Source: Apus apus
Taxonomy: Eukaryota > Chordata > Aves > Apodiformes > Apodidae
NCBI RefSeq assembly: GCF_020740795.1
Contig: NC_067282.1
Location: forward strand, 146,554,858-146,618,857
Reading direction: 5' to 3'
DNA: 64,000 nt
Position 1 is the first letter of the stretch, and every line of letters starts with the position of its first letter. The translations under genes and the position numbers were made by a program. This document shows positions 23,961 through 35,954 of the stretch, piece after piece. Under the pieces are notes generated by a model. That model did no database searches and was not told the origin of the DNA. It saw nothing but the letters and a program-made list of their open reading frames with translations.

Positions 23961-24917
23961 CCTGAGGCCCCTCCTCAGTAAGCAACTGTAACTCATTGAT
24001 TATTCTGAGTCCTTCTCACCCACTATCCTGGGGTATTTTAAAGTCTATTAACTGATAACAGTGAAATCTCTGTTATGGAAACCTAAGGATTTTTTGGGTT
24101 GGTTTGAAATCAAAACCAGTTTTTCCAGTGCAGTTTATATGTGAACCGTTTTGTAGGAATTGAATATTTTTTTTATTTATTCAGGTTGCACCTGCCTGAG
24201 TAACTAAGTCAAGGTGAATTGTGGTAAGCCGGTTTAAACCAGCATATCCAATTAATGCATAAAACTGTTCCCATCTATGCAAAACAATAACAAACATACT
24301 TATTGATAAGAAGATACTAACTGACTGGTTTACATAGATAAAGCTTATATTGGAAAGGAATTACCCAACCCAAAAAGTTAGAAACATGATTGTAACAAGA
24401 AATATTCACACAGGAGGGTTTAACCTCACTGCAGTCAAACTGTCTGGTTTGGGGCAGTTGCACCAGTTTGATTTCTGTCCATTATTAAAACAATGAATCA
24501 GTGTTAAACTCATCTAGACACACACAGGATTGACAAACCTGCCAGAGACCTCCTGAAATGAAACACTAAAAGTTACTCTTATACCAAAGAAAACTCTATT
24601 GGAGATTGGTATCTATTGAATATAATTAAAGTCTCCGAGCTTATCAATGCATAACTTTTTCAGTTAGAAAAGATACAAATCAGTTTTGAGACTCTTCAAA
24701 TCGATTCTGGCACAACTAGACACTTTAATCAGGACCACACTGTGCTGTTTGAGAGTGATGGGCAGTCATCTGTTATCAACTCCCCCACCAAAAGGAATAG
24801 GTACAAGTTACATACGGAGGAAAAGGCTTCCTCCCCAGTCATTAGTATCACTTAACATAAAAAAGGTTCTGGAGGGACATGTTGAGTAAAGAAGTTACTG
24901 CCAGGACAGAAAGTTTT
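23961..24917. other. Unassigned sequence in the 3' part of the retroviral interval
   Basis: Neither env nor a cellular gene is recognisable. It may be the decayed end of pol plus a non-coding tail, or sequence inserted later. Confidence 0.4.
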
Positions 24918-24932
24918 GAAAGGGAGGGGCTT
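24918..24932 (+). repeat. Polypurine-tract-like sequence, possible start of a 3' LTR remnant
   Basis: GAAAGGGAGGGG at 24918-24929 is followed within three bases by TGTTTATTC, the order expected for a polypurine tract and an LTR starting with TG. The candidate LTR would be cut short by the CR1 copy to its right and could not be aligned convincingly with the 5' LTR by eye. Confidence 0.35.
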
Positions 24933-25171
24933 GTTTATTCTGTGGCTTTTTTACTGTGTTTCTAGTTGTTCGGTTGTTTTTGTTTTGTTTGTTTTCATAT
25001 TTTTTTTTCTCTTTACATGCACCCTACTACTTACTAGGAGTAAACAATCACAAAATACTGTTCAACTAAGAAAAAAAAATCTCAACATTTCAGCATATCA
25101 CAATTAAAACAGGAGCAATTTTCATAAGACAAATTTCCAAGTTGGACCAACAAATTTTTTTCCAAAAAAAA

Positions 25172-25730
25172 CCCCAAATCACAGAATCACATAGAATCAT
25201 TGAGGCTGGAAAAGACCTCTGAGATCATCAAGTCCAGCCTGTGACCTAACACCACTACATCGGCTAGACCATGGCACTAAGTGCCACATCCAACCTTTGC
25301 TTAAACAGCTTTAGGGATGGTGACTCCACCACTTCCCTGGGAAGTCCATTCCAATGTCTGATCACTCTCTCCTGAGGAAGTGCTTCCTAACACCCAACCT
25401 AAACCTCCCATGATGCAGCTTCTGGCCATGCCCTCTCGTCTTGTTGCTCATTGCCTGGGAGAAGAGCTCAGCCCCCACCTGACCACAACCTCCCTTCAGG
25501 TAGTTGTAGAGAGTGATAAGGTTCCCCCCTGAGTCTCCTCTTCTCCAGGCTAAACAACCACAGCTCCCTCAGCCTCTCCTCATAAGACTTTCCCTCTAGT
25601 CCCTTCACCAGCCTTGTTGCTCTCCTCTGGACCTGCTCTAGCACCTCAATATCTTTCTTGAAGTGAGGGGCCCAGAACTGGACACGGTACTCGAGGTGAG
25701 GCCTCACCAGTGCTGAATACAGGAGGACAA
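25172..25730 (-). mobile_element. CR1-type LINE, 5'-truncated 3' end
   Basis: The minus strand encodes [19 protein letters not shown] near 25690, then [20 protein letters not shown] near 25600 and [11 protein letters not shown] near 25540. A frameshift follows near 25530. The 3' tail on the left carries the octamer-like repeat (revcomp of CAGAATCACATAGAATCA at about 25177). It abuts the right end of the retroviral interval. Confidence 0.92.
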
Positions 25731-25770
25731 ACAAACCAACCTCAAATCCAAAAGACTTCTTTATGTGCAA

Positions 25771-28700
25771 ACTTATGGAAACAAAGGATCTTATTATCAG
25801 TATTGACTGAAAGAACAGTGAGTTGACAGTTAATAACCACCTTCAAGGGATGTAGTAGACTTGAACCTCAAGTTTTGCTTCTTGCATCTTTTGTTGAGAA
25901 TTCCCAGTTCAACTGAACTGGGGGGAAAAAAAAAAACACAAAAAACAAACAGAAAAAAATTCCTGGTTTTTCATATAATGTAATGCCCCCAAGGATTTTG
26001 TAGACCTGTGTTCAAGGGTGGCACCCAAGTCTCAACACCATCAGGTATACAAGCTGAAAATCTTACAGAATTTCTGCTGTGAAATGTATACTTTTTCTAG
26101 ACCAGTGACTGGTAAACCTCTGATCTAATATAACAGTATTGTTTCCTTACTACATCACCCAAATTGACATCTGACATTGCCAGATTTTATCTACAGCTTC
26201 TTCTTTTCAAGTCTTTTGACCTCCCATGCAGTGGATTGGGTGACTTAGAAAAATGGAGTTCTGTAACAAATTCCATGAACATACCGCTACTCCCAGTGTG
26301 CTCTGGAGTCCCTAAACAGTGGCAGTATCCCCAGAAGTTCAAGGGCTAATACCTTAAAACACCTTACATGTTGTGATATAGTGCAAAATACTTCTTTAAA
26401 GAAACTCTCTGAGGTCCATGCTTTGTGTTGTGCTGATTCCAGGCATGGAATGTATGTATTCCACAAGTGGGATACAAAGAAATGCATAGTGCACAAGGAG
26501 AAGAAAAGCCCTGACAGCACTGGCAGCATTTCAGGGGCTTGCCAATAGTTACAGAAAGTGCAGAATAAAAAAGTTGCACCCAAAAGACTTGGGAAATTAA
26601 TATAAAGGAAAAAAACTAGTATGCAAAAATGAATTACACATATTTAATTTACAGTAAACATAATCTAATGATTTTCTGTGGTCTACTGCTACATTCCCTT
26701 AACAGACTATTTATAGCTAGGGAACACACAGCAGCACATTTTGTGGGTTATAACCCCTATTTTAAGATTAATTAAGACACAGTAGAAGGCTGAGGTCTGG
26801 TTTTTAGGCACAAATTAAAGGTGACTACAGTATAATGCAATACAAATGTGGTCCATGAGCAATGTCACAGACTGGTGTAATAATTTATCGTGTATTATCT
26901 CATGTTCCTAATAATATCACTGACATTATAATAACCCTAATATGCCCAGCTACTGCAATGCTGCTCAAGTCCTGTTGACTTCAAAGGAGCTACACACACA
27001 TCCAGCACATGAGTTGTTTTGTTGTTTGGGTTGGTTTTTTATTCATTGCAATTCAGGAAGCCAGTTATTTTTCTTCCCCAAGGAAACCTTGGAAGGAAAA
27101 CGTAACTCCACGTTTATCCATGTGCATAAATACATTCACCTGTGTTAAACCTGGTTGCCCCTTCAGACTGCAATATGCAAGCCCATGTTGTAGCACTGAG
27201 CTCTTGTGCATCTCAAGGCATGTAAAAAATGACAGCTCACATTACCTATTAAGTTGCAAACTACCCTCTCAGAATAATGACGGAAATGTTAACACTCTAG
27301 TCATTTATAGCACATTGTCCAGTCAAATTCTATGTCCCTGGACCAAAAAGTTCCTTGCTGGAATGAGATGGAGAAGAAATCCATTCCAACTCATATGATT
27401 TAGTACAAAGAAAAGCAAAAAAAATGGTTGAAACCTGGATGGCTGAATAACAGTAAGCATGACTGAAAAATATGAATTTGAACCCTGACATTGCTCATCA
27501 AGCCAGAACACTTGTTCATATTTTCTGGACAAAGTTTCTGAATGTCAGATGTTAAAGTGTATTAAAGTGCCTGGAAAGGAAACAGAGACACAAGACACCT
27601 GGGAAGGCTGCTGGTCTAAAGACTTCTTGATAGACAAACAGAGCAGCAGAGAACATATAATTGATCAGCACTTCTAATACCAAACCCACATTAGTAGCAG
27701 CACAGCATTCCAGGTTAACTGCTTAATTTGCTTGGAGATAATTATCAATCACATCTGACTAGTGATTTTTTAAAATTTTTAATTCAAGACTAAATGGATT
27801 GGTACTTGATGCATGACTCTTCATCTTTTTAGATACTGTTGCTCTGGTAATGACTCACATTACTCACTGCCTCTGTCCTTGGGGTTTTAGTGAACGAGCT
27901 ACATATTAAGCAGTTGCACTTTACAATGATTACACTTTGCAAAATCACTAGGGGGATGAAAACTGGCAAGCACCAGAGCTTCATACTTGTATGAAACGCA
28001 CAGAGAAACGACAGAGGTTAAATTCATAAGCACAGGTGATCTGTCCTGGGACTTTGTAGGAATTTTGAAAGAGCCATTAGGAAAACTAGGACTTCAGAAA
28101 ATCATTATAATTAATTACAGCCAAAGAATGAAATATTCTTGGGAATATTTGAGGATCTAGTGTTAGAGGTGATATAACATCAGTGATATTATTAGGAACA
28201 TAATAGAGAATCCTTGGGCAGCAACCACCCTTTTTCTCATCCTTACACTCCTGATGCCACTTACTTTATGGTATCAGTGGTACCAGCATCTGTTGTGGAA
28301 TTGAAACTTCTTGGCAGGTTTCTGTCCCAGAATCAAACATGCACTTTCCAAAGAGCTTAGTTCTAACTCCTATTTTGTAACGATCTTCTGGAAATAAACA
28401 TGGGGTAAACAATGCAGTAATGTCTCTCAAGGCTGCAAATGGTTTGGAAAAAAATACAGCTCGAAGAGACACACAGACTTTTCCTGTCCAATTTGACAAT
28501 ATGAAGTCCAGACACATTCAGTTAATAATTTTGCTCATCTACCAGAAATAATGGCTTATGGGCTCCCATATCTTGCTAACATAAAACTCCCCCAGAATTG
28601 ACTTCTCCCTCCAAAGAGAAAGCCTCTCTGCATTCACAGTGGAAAAGTGGTCTCAGTGACCAGTGAATGAAACTCTGTTCCAAACCCCACACCCTGTTTG

Positions 28701-31700
28701 TCATGGTGCCCTTTGGTCCAAGAACTAAAGAACTAACCTAATTGTAAAAGCTTACATTGTCTCCCTCTGCCACTATGAGTGGGGTAAAGTCACATCTTCT
28801 ATCTTTAAACCTGCCAGATGTATTTTGGGTCAACATTGGACTAAACACCACCCATGTTGTGTCAATCCCAAATCCCTCAGTTTTTTCTGTCTCTCCACAG
28901 GTGTGTTGTCCTCTCCTCTCCTCCCTTCCCCAGTTTGGTTTGCCACTTGAGGGAACCAAAAGAGCCTGGGGCAATTTATAGCTTAATTTAGATGAAAATG
29001 CCACATGTTGTTGCAACAGCAAGGTGGGATCAAAAGCTTCCTTAGTCCAGTTCTGTCCCCCAGCAGCAGGTATCTGGGGAAGAAGGCAAAAGCACTCTGC
29101 ATACAGCAATCCTCCCTGCCCTTCATCCAACTCACAGGTGAAACACAGCACCCTTTGGACACGGAACTGAGCTCTCTTGCAGTAGCTCCTCCCCACAATG
29201 TTCTGAAATTCATCCTTTGAGGACTGTAGATAGTTTCATGCAGTAATACCTTTCTATGGCTTTTTCAAACATGTTGTTTCCAGCATCCTAGCAAATTTTC
29301 TTCCACATGGCAGTGAAGGATGGGAGGATGTAACAATAATGTAAAAATACATGACTGCACATCTATAAATCCTCTATAGGGATGATGCCTCAACTTTAAT
29401 CTTAAATTTTTGAAGTGTTCTTGTTAAAAGTTGTCACCATCAAGTCTGAAGACAGAAACCATCATAAGGATGAAAGTCATCCATGGAAAACCTTGACAGG
29501 AAATGTTCCATGCAAAATAGAGGGCAACTTACCTGAAATGATTTTATCCAGGATAGCATGGACTAACAAATCCAGTAACCGGTTCATGAGCTTGTGGGTG
29601 CCCAGATCACCTGTACTGCACCGAATTTGAACTATTTCATATTTGGCAGCTAAGTTGTACTACTGGTAGTGGCTAATCCACATTTTTTTCCTTAAGTCCA
29701 AGGATGAAAGCTTCCTAACTCTTTATTATTGCAATCGTTTTAAAACTCCTATTTCTTTAGTCAAGTTTCTATCAGATCTGCATTTCAAGAATGAAAGAGC
29801 CCAGCACGTTGCCAAATATAATACTGCATTAACTTTGCTTCAATGTAAAGAAGTTTTTCCTGAGACACAAACAATATCCAGCTACTGCTTTTAAATCACT
29901 CACAGCACTAAAACGTTCAAACAGTCTGGATGAGAAAACCAACTTCTCAGAAGCCTTGGGACAGAAATCTTAGAGAACTTTTCATGGGAACATGAACAAT
30001 TCTACTCTCTTCTCTGCTATCTTGATTCTTCTTTCACTTCAGCTGTTCTACATGTGGCAATAAGAGTTTTAATATAAGTGAACCTGAAAACCATCATGTT
30101 TGGGATCCATGGAGGTACAGCATTTGTTTCAAAAGAACCTGCAGAGCATTTGTTCAAATGTGCCAACATTTTATTCCGATTAAGGCAAGACGTAACAGCC
30201 TAAACATAAACTTCCAGTTATGGAGTAAGAACTACTCAAAACTAAACAGGAGTGGCCATAACAAAGGAAAACACATACTTTAAATGTAAAGAGTATCAAG
30301 AAAAAGTAACACAAAATCAAGACAAAATATTCCAGCTCTACAAACTAAGAAGTGCAAAACAATGTGTATTTTTCTAGTACTAATGTAACTTTTTTTTCAG
30401 TCTTCGGGACTGCAGCTCTAGTCCAGAAAAGTCTCTTTAAAAAGGCAGTGCAGCTCCACTGTTTTTTTCTTCTCAAGTTTGTTACTCTCCAGGTGAGTAA
30501 ACTCACCCTGGGACTCACATGTCAAAGACAGACACATCTTGCCAAGTGCATCCCAAACTGTACTAAAGAACTTGTAGGATAAATTCTCCTTCCAAAGCAC
30601 ACATGCAACAAAATGGTTTTCAATGGAAGTCATGCAGATGCAACCAGGGACAATACACAGACCAACGTTTGCATCTGAACTACCAAACCTATGGGTATGA
30701 GCTGTCACAAGATGAGCTTGTTCTGCCCTTGTTGAATGAGCTTCAGAAATACAGAAGAAAATTTTGACAGTCCGCCTTCTGACATAAGCTGCATTTCAAG
30801 GGAAACTCACTGTAACAGAGATACCAGACTTTTCAAGCACTCAAGTGCACTCAGACCAAAATACTGCAAAACTACAGTGCATCTTCATTAGTATTGCCAA
30901 AAACTTTCATTCCTAATCTCTGCTTTCCCAGTATTCAGGACGTACAGATAGCAGAATAAATGAATGACAGCAGGCTGGTGACATTAGAATACACCACTAG
31001 GGTTTCCCCCGTCATTTTAAAATGAAATATAACAGGAAGAGGGAAAAGATGCCCACCACAAAAGGGAATTGGATTTTTATTTCCACATTTAAGCACTTTA
31101 AAGCTGCTGCTTTTCTCTAGGAACATCTAAACAGTCCTGGAGCAACCCTACAGCCTTGGTGAATTCCTGGGAGTCTCACTGATGAGAAATGTTCCTCACA
31201 CTCATACAGACCAGCATTGCAAGTGGCCAAGGCCTGCTCTGTGTTATGGAGAGAGCTTGAGTGGGGGTAGGGGGATTCCCCACGATTTTCTCTCTTTTTA
31301 GTGCATTGTCACAGGTGGCCCAGGAGACCTGGTTGCTGTCCCTTAGCTGACAATCATACGTCATCCTTTTTCATTTAATCCATTTTCAGCTTTATGTCCA
31401 TATTCAGAGCACACCAAATAGGTGTTGTGGGCTTTTTAAAATTCCATTTTTTTCTTCAATGCTGCAAAAATATGGCCTAGAACATGTTCCTACATCATCA
31501 TCACAAATGTTCTTCATTCTGCCACTTCAAAGTTCTTGGCCAAGATACGGCTTTTTCAAGGACAGGCACCTGTTAACAAAGAACTGCTAGATAAGGCATT
31601 GAATGGGAAATGCCTGATATTCCTTGAAAGCTGGAAATGGGGATAATATAGTGAGGGTAAGAGTTAAAAAGAGTTCAACTGCCTACTGCCATCCACATCA

Positions 31701-34700
31701 CACTACTGTTGACTTCACTTGGGCTCGAATGCATACAAGATTCCTTGTGTAATCCATCTCATCTCAAGCCGTGAGTTAAGACAAAACTGTGTCAGCTGTT
31801 TCAGTTCTTGGGAAGTTATCATCCCTGTAAACAGCCTCTTTCTAAGGTAACACTGTAACCCTGCTGTCAGTGGTCTAATTAAAGGCACTGGCTTCAGCAC
31901 TTGGTAGGAACATGCACTTTTGGGTGATCAATCTATTTAGGTATTTATGCATGTGCATAAAGGTGTATGATACTGGGGTGGGCAGCATCTTGCCAATCAC
32001 TCCTTTGGGTGCCCAGGTGATACACAGATCTTGTGTGATGCTGCTGCTCTCCAACCACTACACATATAGCCTGTTCCAACCCATTGCACATACAGTACAC
32101 TGCAACGGGTCAGTGAAACTCCACTTACTGCTCTAAAGTACGCATACTTAACATTACGAGTGCAGTGCCTATGTAATTCACTCCTCCTAAAAGTAAGGTT
32201 TTCTTTCTTGAGTCACACGTCCACAGTCACTGACAGGACCATGTCCTACTAGAGTCACTACTGGTAAAGAAGATTTTATAGTACTGAAGTATGCCCCGCC
32301 TTTCAAACTGAGCGTGTGAAAAATAATTGTAAAATTTCACTTAGCTCCAAAGATAATCAAGAAGCAAGCTAGAGGTCAACATTTTGGCCACAGAAAGGAA
32401 AAGCAAACCAAGCAACCTAAATTATATAGTTCTCATCTTGCCAAGCTCTTCTATATGCCAAACTAAACACAGACTAAACACAAATGTCAAGGAAAATTGT
32501 GAAAGAAGAGAAGAGCCTGAGGATTCCATGAACCAGATGGTTTAGTCATAGAAATGGCTGTAACTGTTGGTAACAGCTTTCTGTTCCTGTACCAACTTCT
32601 CTTCTGATCAGTGTTTTCAGAAACTGGCAGATTCATGAACAGATACTTAAATTCAGAATACTTCAAGTTTAAAAGTAAAAAAAAAAAAGGGTTGGGTTTC
32701 ATGCCTCCCCCTCTTCCTTTTAATAGGGCAATTAAAAAAAATACTTGGCAAATCGCTCAAGCACATGGGGATGCAGAAGCTTACAGATTTTCTTTCTCCC
32801 TGAATTCCCAAGTGGAAACACATATTTTGGCACATGCATTCCATGGAGTCCTTGTGTAGCACATGAAAACCCCAGCTGCAGAAAGTAAAGTGTGCGTCCC
32901 TTGTTGAGTCCAGCCTTGGAACTGGTCCCTTATGCCTACTTTTCTTACTAAACAAAGATACAGACTATGCTGTGCCATTTTTCTGAACAGGTGGATCAGG
33001 TCTCCAGCCAGTTTGAGAACATTGCTTTCAAACACAGCTTTCTGACTTCTTGTATCTAACTGTCCTTCCCTGTGAACTTCTAAGGTTTTAAAGAGGGACT
33101 TGTGCATCAGAAAGCCTCTTTTACAGTACATATTTGTCCTGTACATGGTTTTCCTAAGATTTAGGACTGAAAAGAAAAAGGATATTCTTCCAAACATAAA
33201 AAAAATGGAATATCATAATAGCATCACCATCACTAGCAAAAAGAAATGAGAAATGGCTTAAGTACCTGTAACTTTCAAAGCTCTTACTTCATATCACTTC
33301 TTAAATAGCAGGAATCAGCATCCAGACATCAAACCTTCTTTCTAGAAGCTCACATTTTCTTGAAATGAAGTCACAGTAATGTGCTAATACTATAAGCACT
33401 GTCCTTTGACCTCACTGCAGAACTGAGCTGGGGAAAGATGTGGGCTATGAAATAAATGGTTTCAGTGGTTTTAATGGGATCAATTCAAAACAGTCAGACT
33501 TCAACATCTTCAAAAAGACCAGCTGAACATTGCCTGACACACTCCTCACTCTGCAAAGCCTGACATTTTGCAGAAGTATTGGCAACATTCATGTTTACAA
33601 ACTTGGCAGAAAAGAGTATTTAAAATGTTTTATCCTAGAAGTTATTATCACATAAAAAGCTTACAAATTTGAAAATGTAATAACCTTTTGATATTGCAGT
33701 TTGCAACTATGCTGGGGTTCTGACTCTATTCAAACCCCAACCAGTCCCTACGAGGGCTCTAAATATTGGCCAGGGAACTGGAAATTAATTTAGATGGCTT
33801 TGCTACAGGAAGTTCCTCAAAAATACTTAATACAGACTTTTGATGATCATGGGTAAACAGAAAAATAACTAAGCCTCCTAATGGAGAGGGGAAACATGCC
33901 ACTTTCTTCTAGATCAGTGAGCAGCCAGTTGCTTCCTAGTACACACTTCATGAACAATGTATGTAGAGTTTTTCCATTACGTCCTCCTACCCATTTTCAT
34001 ATGAGTTAGTCTTGCCACAGTTACTGAACTGTGCACTGGAACTAGGAACAGATTTGGTAAACAAAGATCATCATGTCATAGTTATATACCTGCATTTTAT
34101 CAATGCCATTTCTAGCCTAGTGAGGAAAATGCAGCCCTCACCCTGATCAACTGCCCAAAAATCTCTCTGGTGGACTACTGCTCCTTAGACTTTTTATGAC
34201 CATCTGCTACTGTTTGAAATACCCACACTGTAGCACCAAACAGTTTTGCTTTTTGTTTTTCTAGGGCAAGGTTCTCAAGCCTCTTCACAAACACTGAGCT
34301 TACCCTCTGTCTCTGACCCACTTAGTCAGCTTTAATTCAGTCTGATCTGAAAATAAAAACACTCCAACAAATCATGACTTAAGTAAAATTTCCATATGTA
34401 TTATGTCAGTTACAGTTATGCAATGGCCAAATATTAGTAAATCCGTAGCTAATATTAAATTAAAACTCTAGAAAAAACAGTGACAAACAGTTCCATGGCA
34501 CGTACCATTCTTACCATGGGGATAATGCTTACCCTTGTCCAAAGGGACAGTGGAAACAAGTATAAATATAGAAACTGTCTCAAAACCGTAAATCTAAGCC
34601 TATGTTAATGCTCTAAACTGTCACTGACTTTCACTAAAATTATTCAGATCCCAATATAAGCAATGATTTAGGACAACAATTTATAATGTAACGCTGGTGA

Positions 34701-35699
34701 CCCTGTACCAGTCAGGCTGGATTTGCTTCTGTCCACAAAGCAAACTACAGAGTGGCAATATTTTATAGCTGGTCTTGCAAGAGCATAGAGTATGTAAATA
34801 TATTTTTTAAAGATATACATAACAAATTTCCCCAAATTCAACTGTGGCCAACTATTCCTCTCCCACTTTTCAATAATTTTTCAATTAAAACAAAATAACT
34901 ACCAAGCCCTTTCTGTTTGGATGCTTTGCTTTGCTCTTCCAGCCTGAATGAGTCTACTGATATTTTCTTAGTTATACAAGGCCAACATTTCACTTCGCAA
35001 ACATTGAAGATGAAGGAACACTTGAAGCTTCAGCACCAGAAGGAAAACAAGGAAGAGTGCAGAGGGTAGCTCCATTTGGAAGCATAGAGCTATAACAATT
35101 ATTGTTCCAGTTTGTTACAAGCAGCTCAAAGACTGTTATTCTCAGCAGTCCAATTGTTCCTTACAACCAAAGTAATTCTTATGTGGGATCACACATTCAA
35201 GACCTTGAGCTGATGCAGTTTGTAATCCTGCTGAATAACAACACAAATGAGTTCCCCATAAGCACTGGAGCGATCAGAATACTTGTAATCTCTTGCAAAA
35301 TGTCATCTCAGTTTATTCCAACCTTCACCTACTTCCTTAGAAAAAGGCGTCTATCACACGTGGAGTTTGTTCCTGTGATTTCTTTGTTGCTGGAGTGTTG
35401 ACTTTGTGACCTAAGGTTTAATGTATTTGTTAGGCTGAATGAGGGTAGGGAGAGAAGAGGAGCACTGTAATATTAGCAGATTAATTAATATTACTTGTGA
35501 TGACACTAATGATTTTCCCTCTTTGTCTCCCATCTCTCCTCACTATCCTCATTTTTCTGCCTTTTTCATTTTCTTCCAGAATGTTGTCAACAGAGCTGTG
35601 AAAGTTCATTTCTTTTGAGAGAACAACATTGCTGATTTCCTCTAAGTCTTTGCTTCCATAGGAAGCAGATACCTGGCAGATTTGCAAGGGAATGCTAAA
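25771..35699 (-). other. Exon-free interval; probable long 3' untranslated region and downstream flank of KIAA1549
   Basis: About 10 kb with no coding exon recognised on either strand and no named repeat. Because it directly follows the KIAA1549 stop codon, its right part must be 3' untranslated sequence; human KIAA1549 is known for a multi-kilobase 3' UTR. Several TTTATT hexamers on the plus strand (AATAAA on the gene strand), for example near 35313, 30172 and 27038, are candidate poly-A sites. The sequence alone does not say which is used. Confidence 0.5.
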
Positions 35700-35954
35700 T
35701 CAACTATGGAAGTTCTGCACTGCTGTCTGTTTCTGAGAAAGTCGTAGAAGTTCTTCTCTAATTGCTTTGATAAGAGAGGCTGAAGAGTGACCTGGCTGGA
35801 GGTCCTCAGTGGAACTGGTGGTGTAGCAAAGGCCCTGGCCCTGAAGGCTGTTGTGTGGAAGCTGAGCAGGGGGTGCTGAAGGCTGCCTGGCTGAAGTCCT
35901 CGGCATCTGGAATACTGGTGAGGAGGAATATTCTTGGTGTCCATGCATATGTGT
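35700..35954 (-). CDS. KIAA1549: KIAA1549 terminal coding exon J (window residues 530-613 and stop)
   Basis: 255 nt including the stop codon at 35702-35700. Encodes [60 protein letters not shown], then [20 protein letters not shown] and NFHS. The last 40 residues match the conserved C-terminus of KIAA1549. Acceptor CTTTTTCCAG. Confidence 0.96.
   Translation of the reverse strand, partial: THMHGHQEYSSSPVFQMPRTSARQPSAPPAQLPHNSLQGQGLCYTTSSTEDLQPGHSSASLIKAIREELLRLSQKQTAVQNFHS

Larger units (their letters stand above)
19590..24935 (+). mobile_element. Degenerate endogenous retrovirus, class III (ERV-L-like), gag-pol order preserved
   Basis: Plus-strand remnants occur in retroviral order: LTR end with AATAAA (19796) and a primer-binding-site-like sequence (about 19851), gag-like text (20100-21300), aspartic protease (21420-21700), reverse transcriptase (22110-22420), RNase H to integrase (to about 23960). 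Stops and frameshifts break every domain, so nothing is functional. The class III assignment rests on the wording around the polymerase motifs and is moderate. The left edge (about 19590) and right edge (about 24930) are guesses. No env gene is recognisable. A poly-A run at 23443-23455 looks like later slippage. Confidence 0.75.

Noticed and set aside
28738..29196. 152-codon minus-strand open frame in the KIAA1549 downstream interval
   Set aside because: No family resemblance; the sequence probably belongs to the 3' untranslated region or flank.
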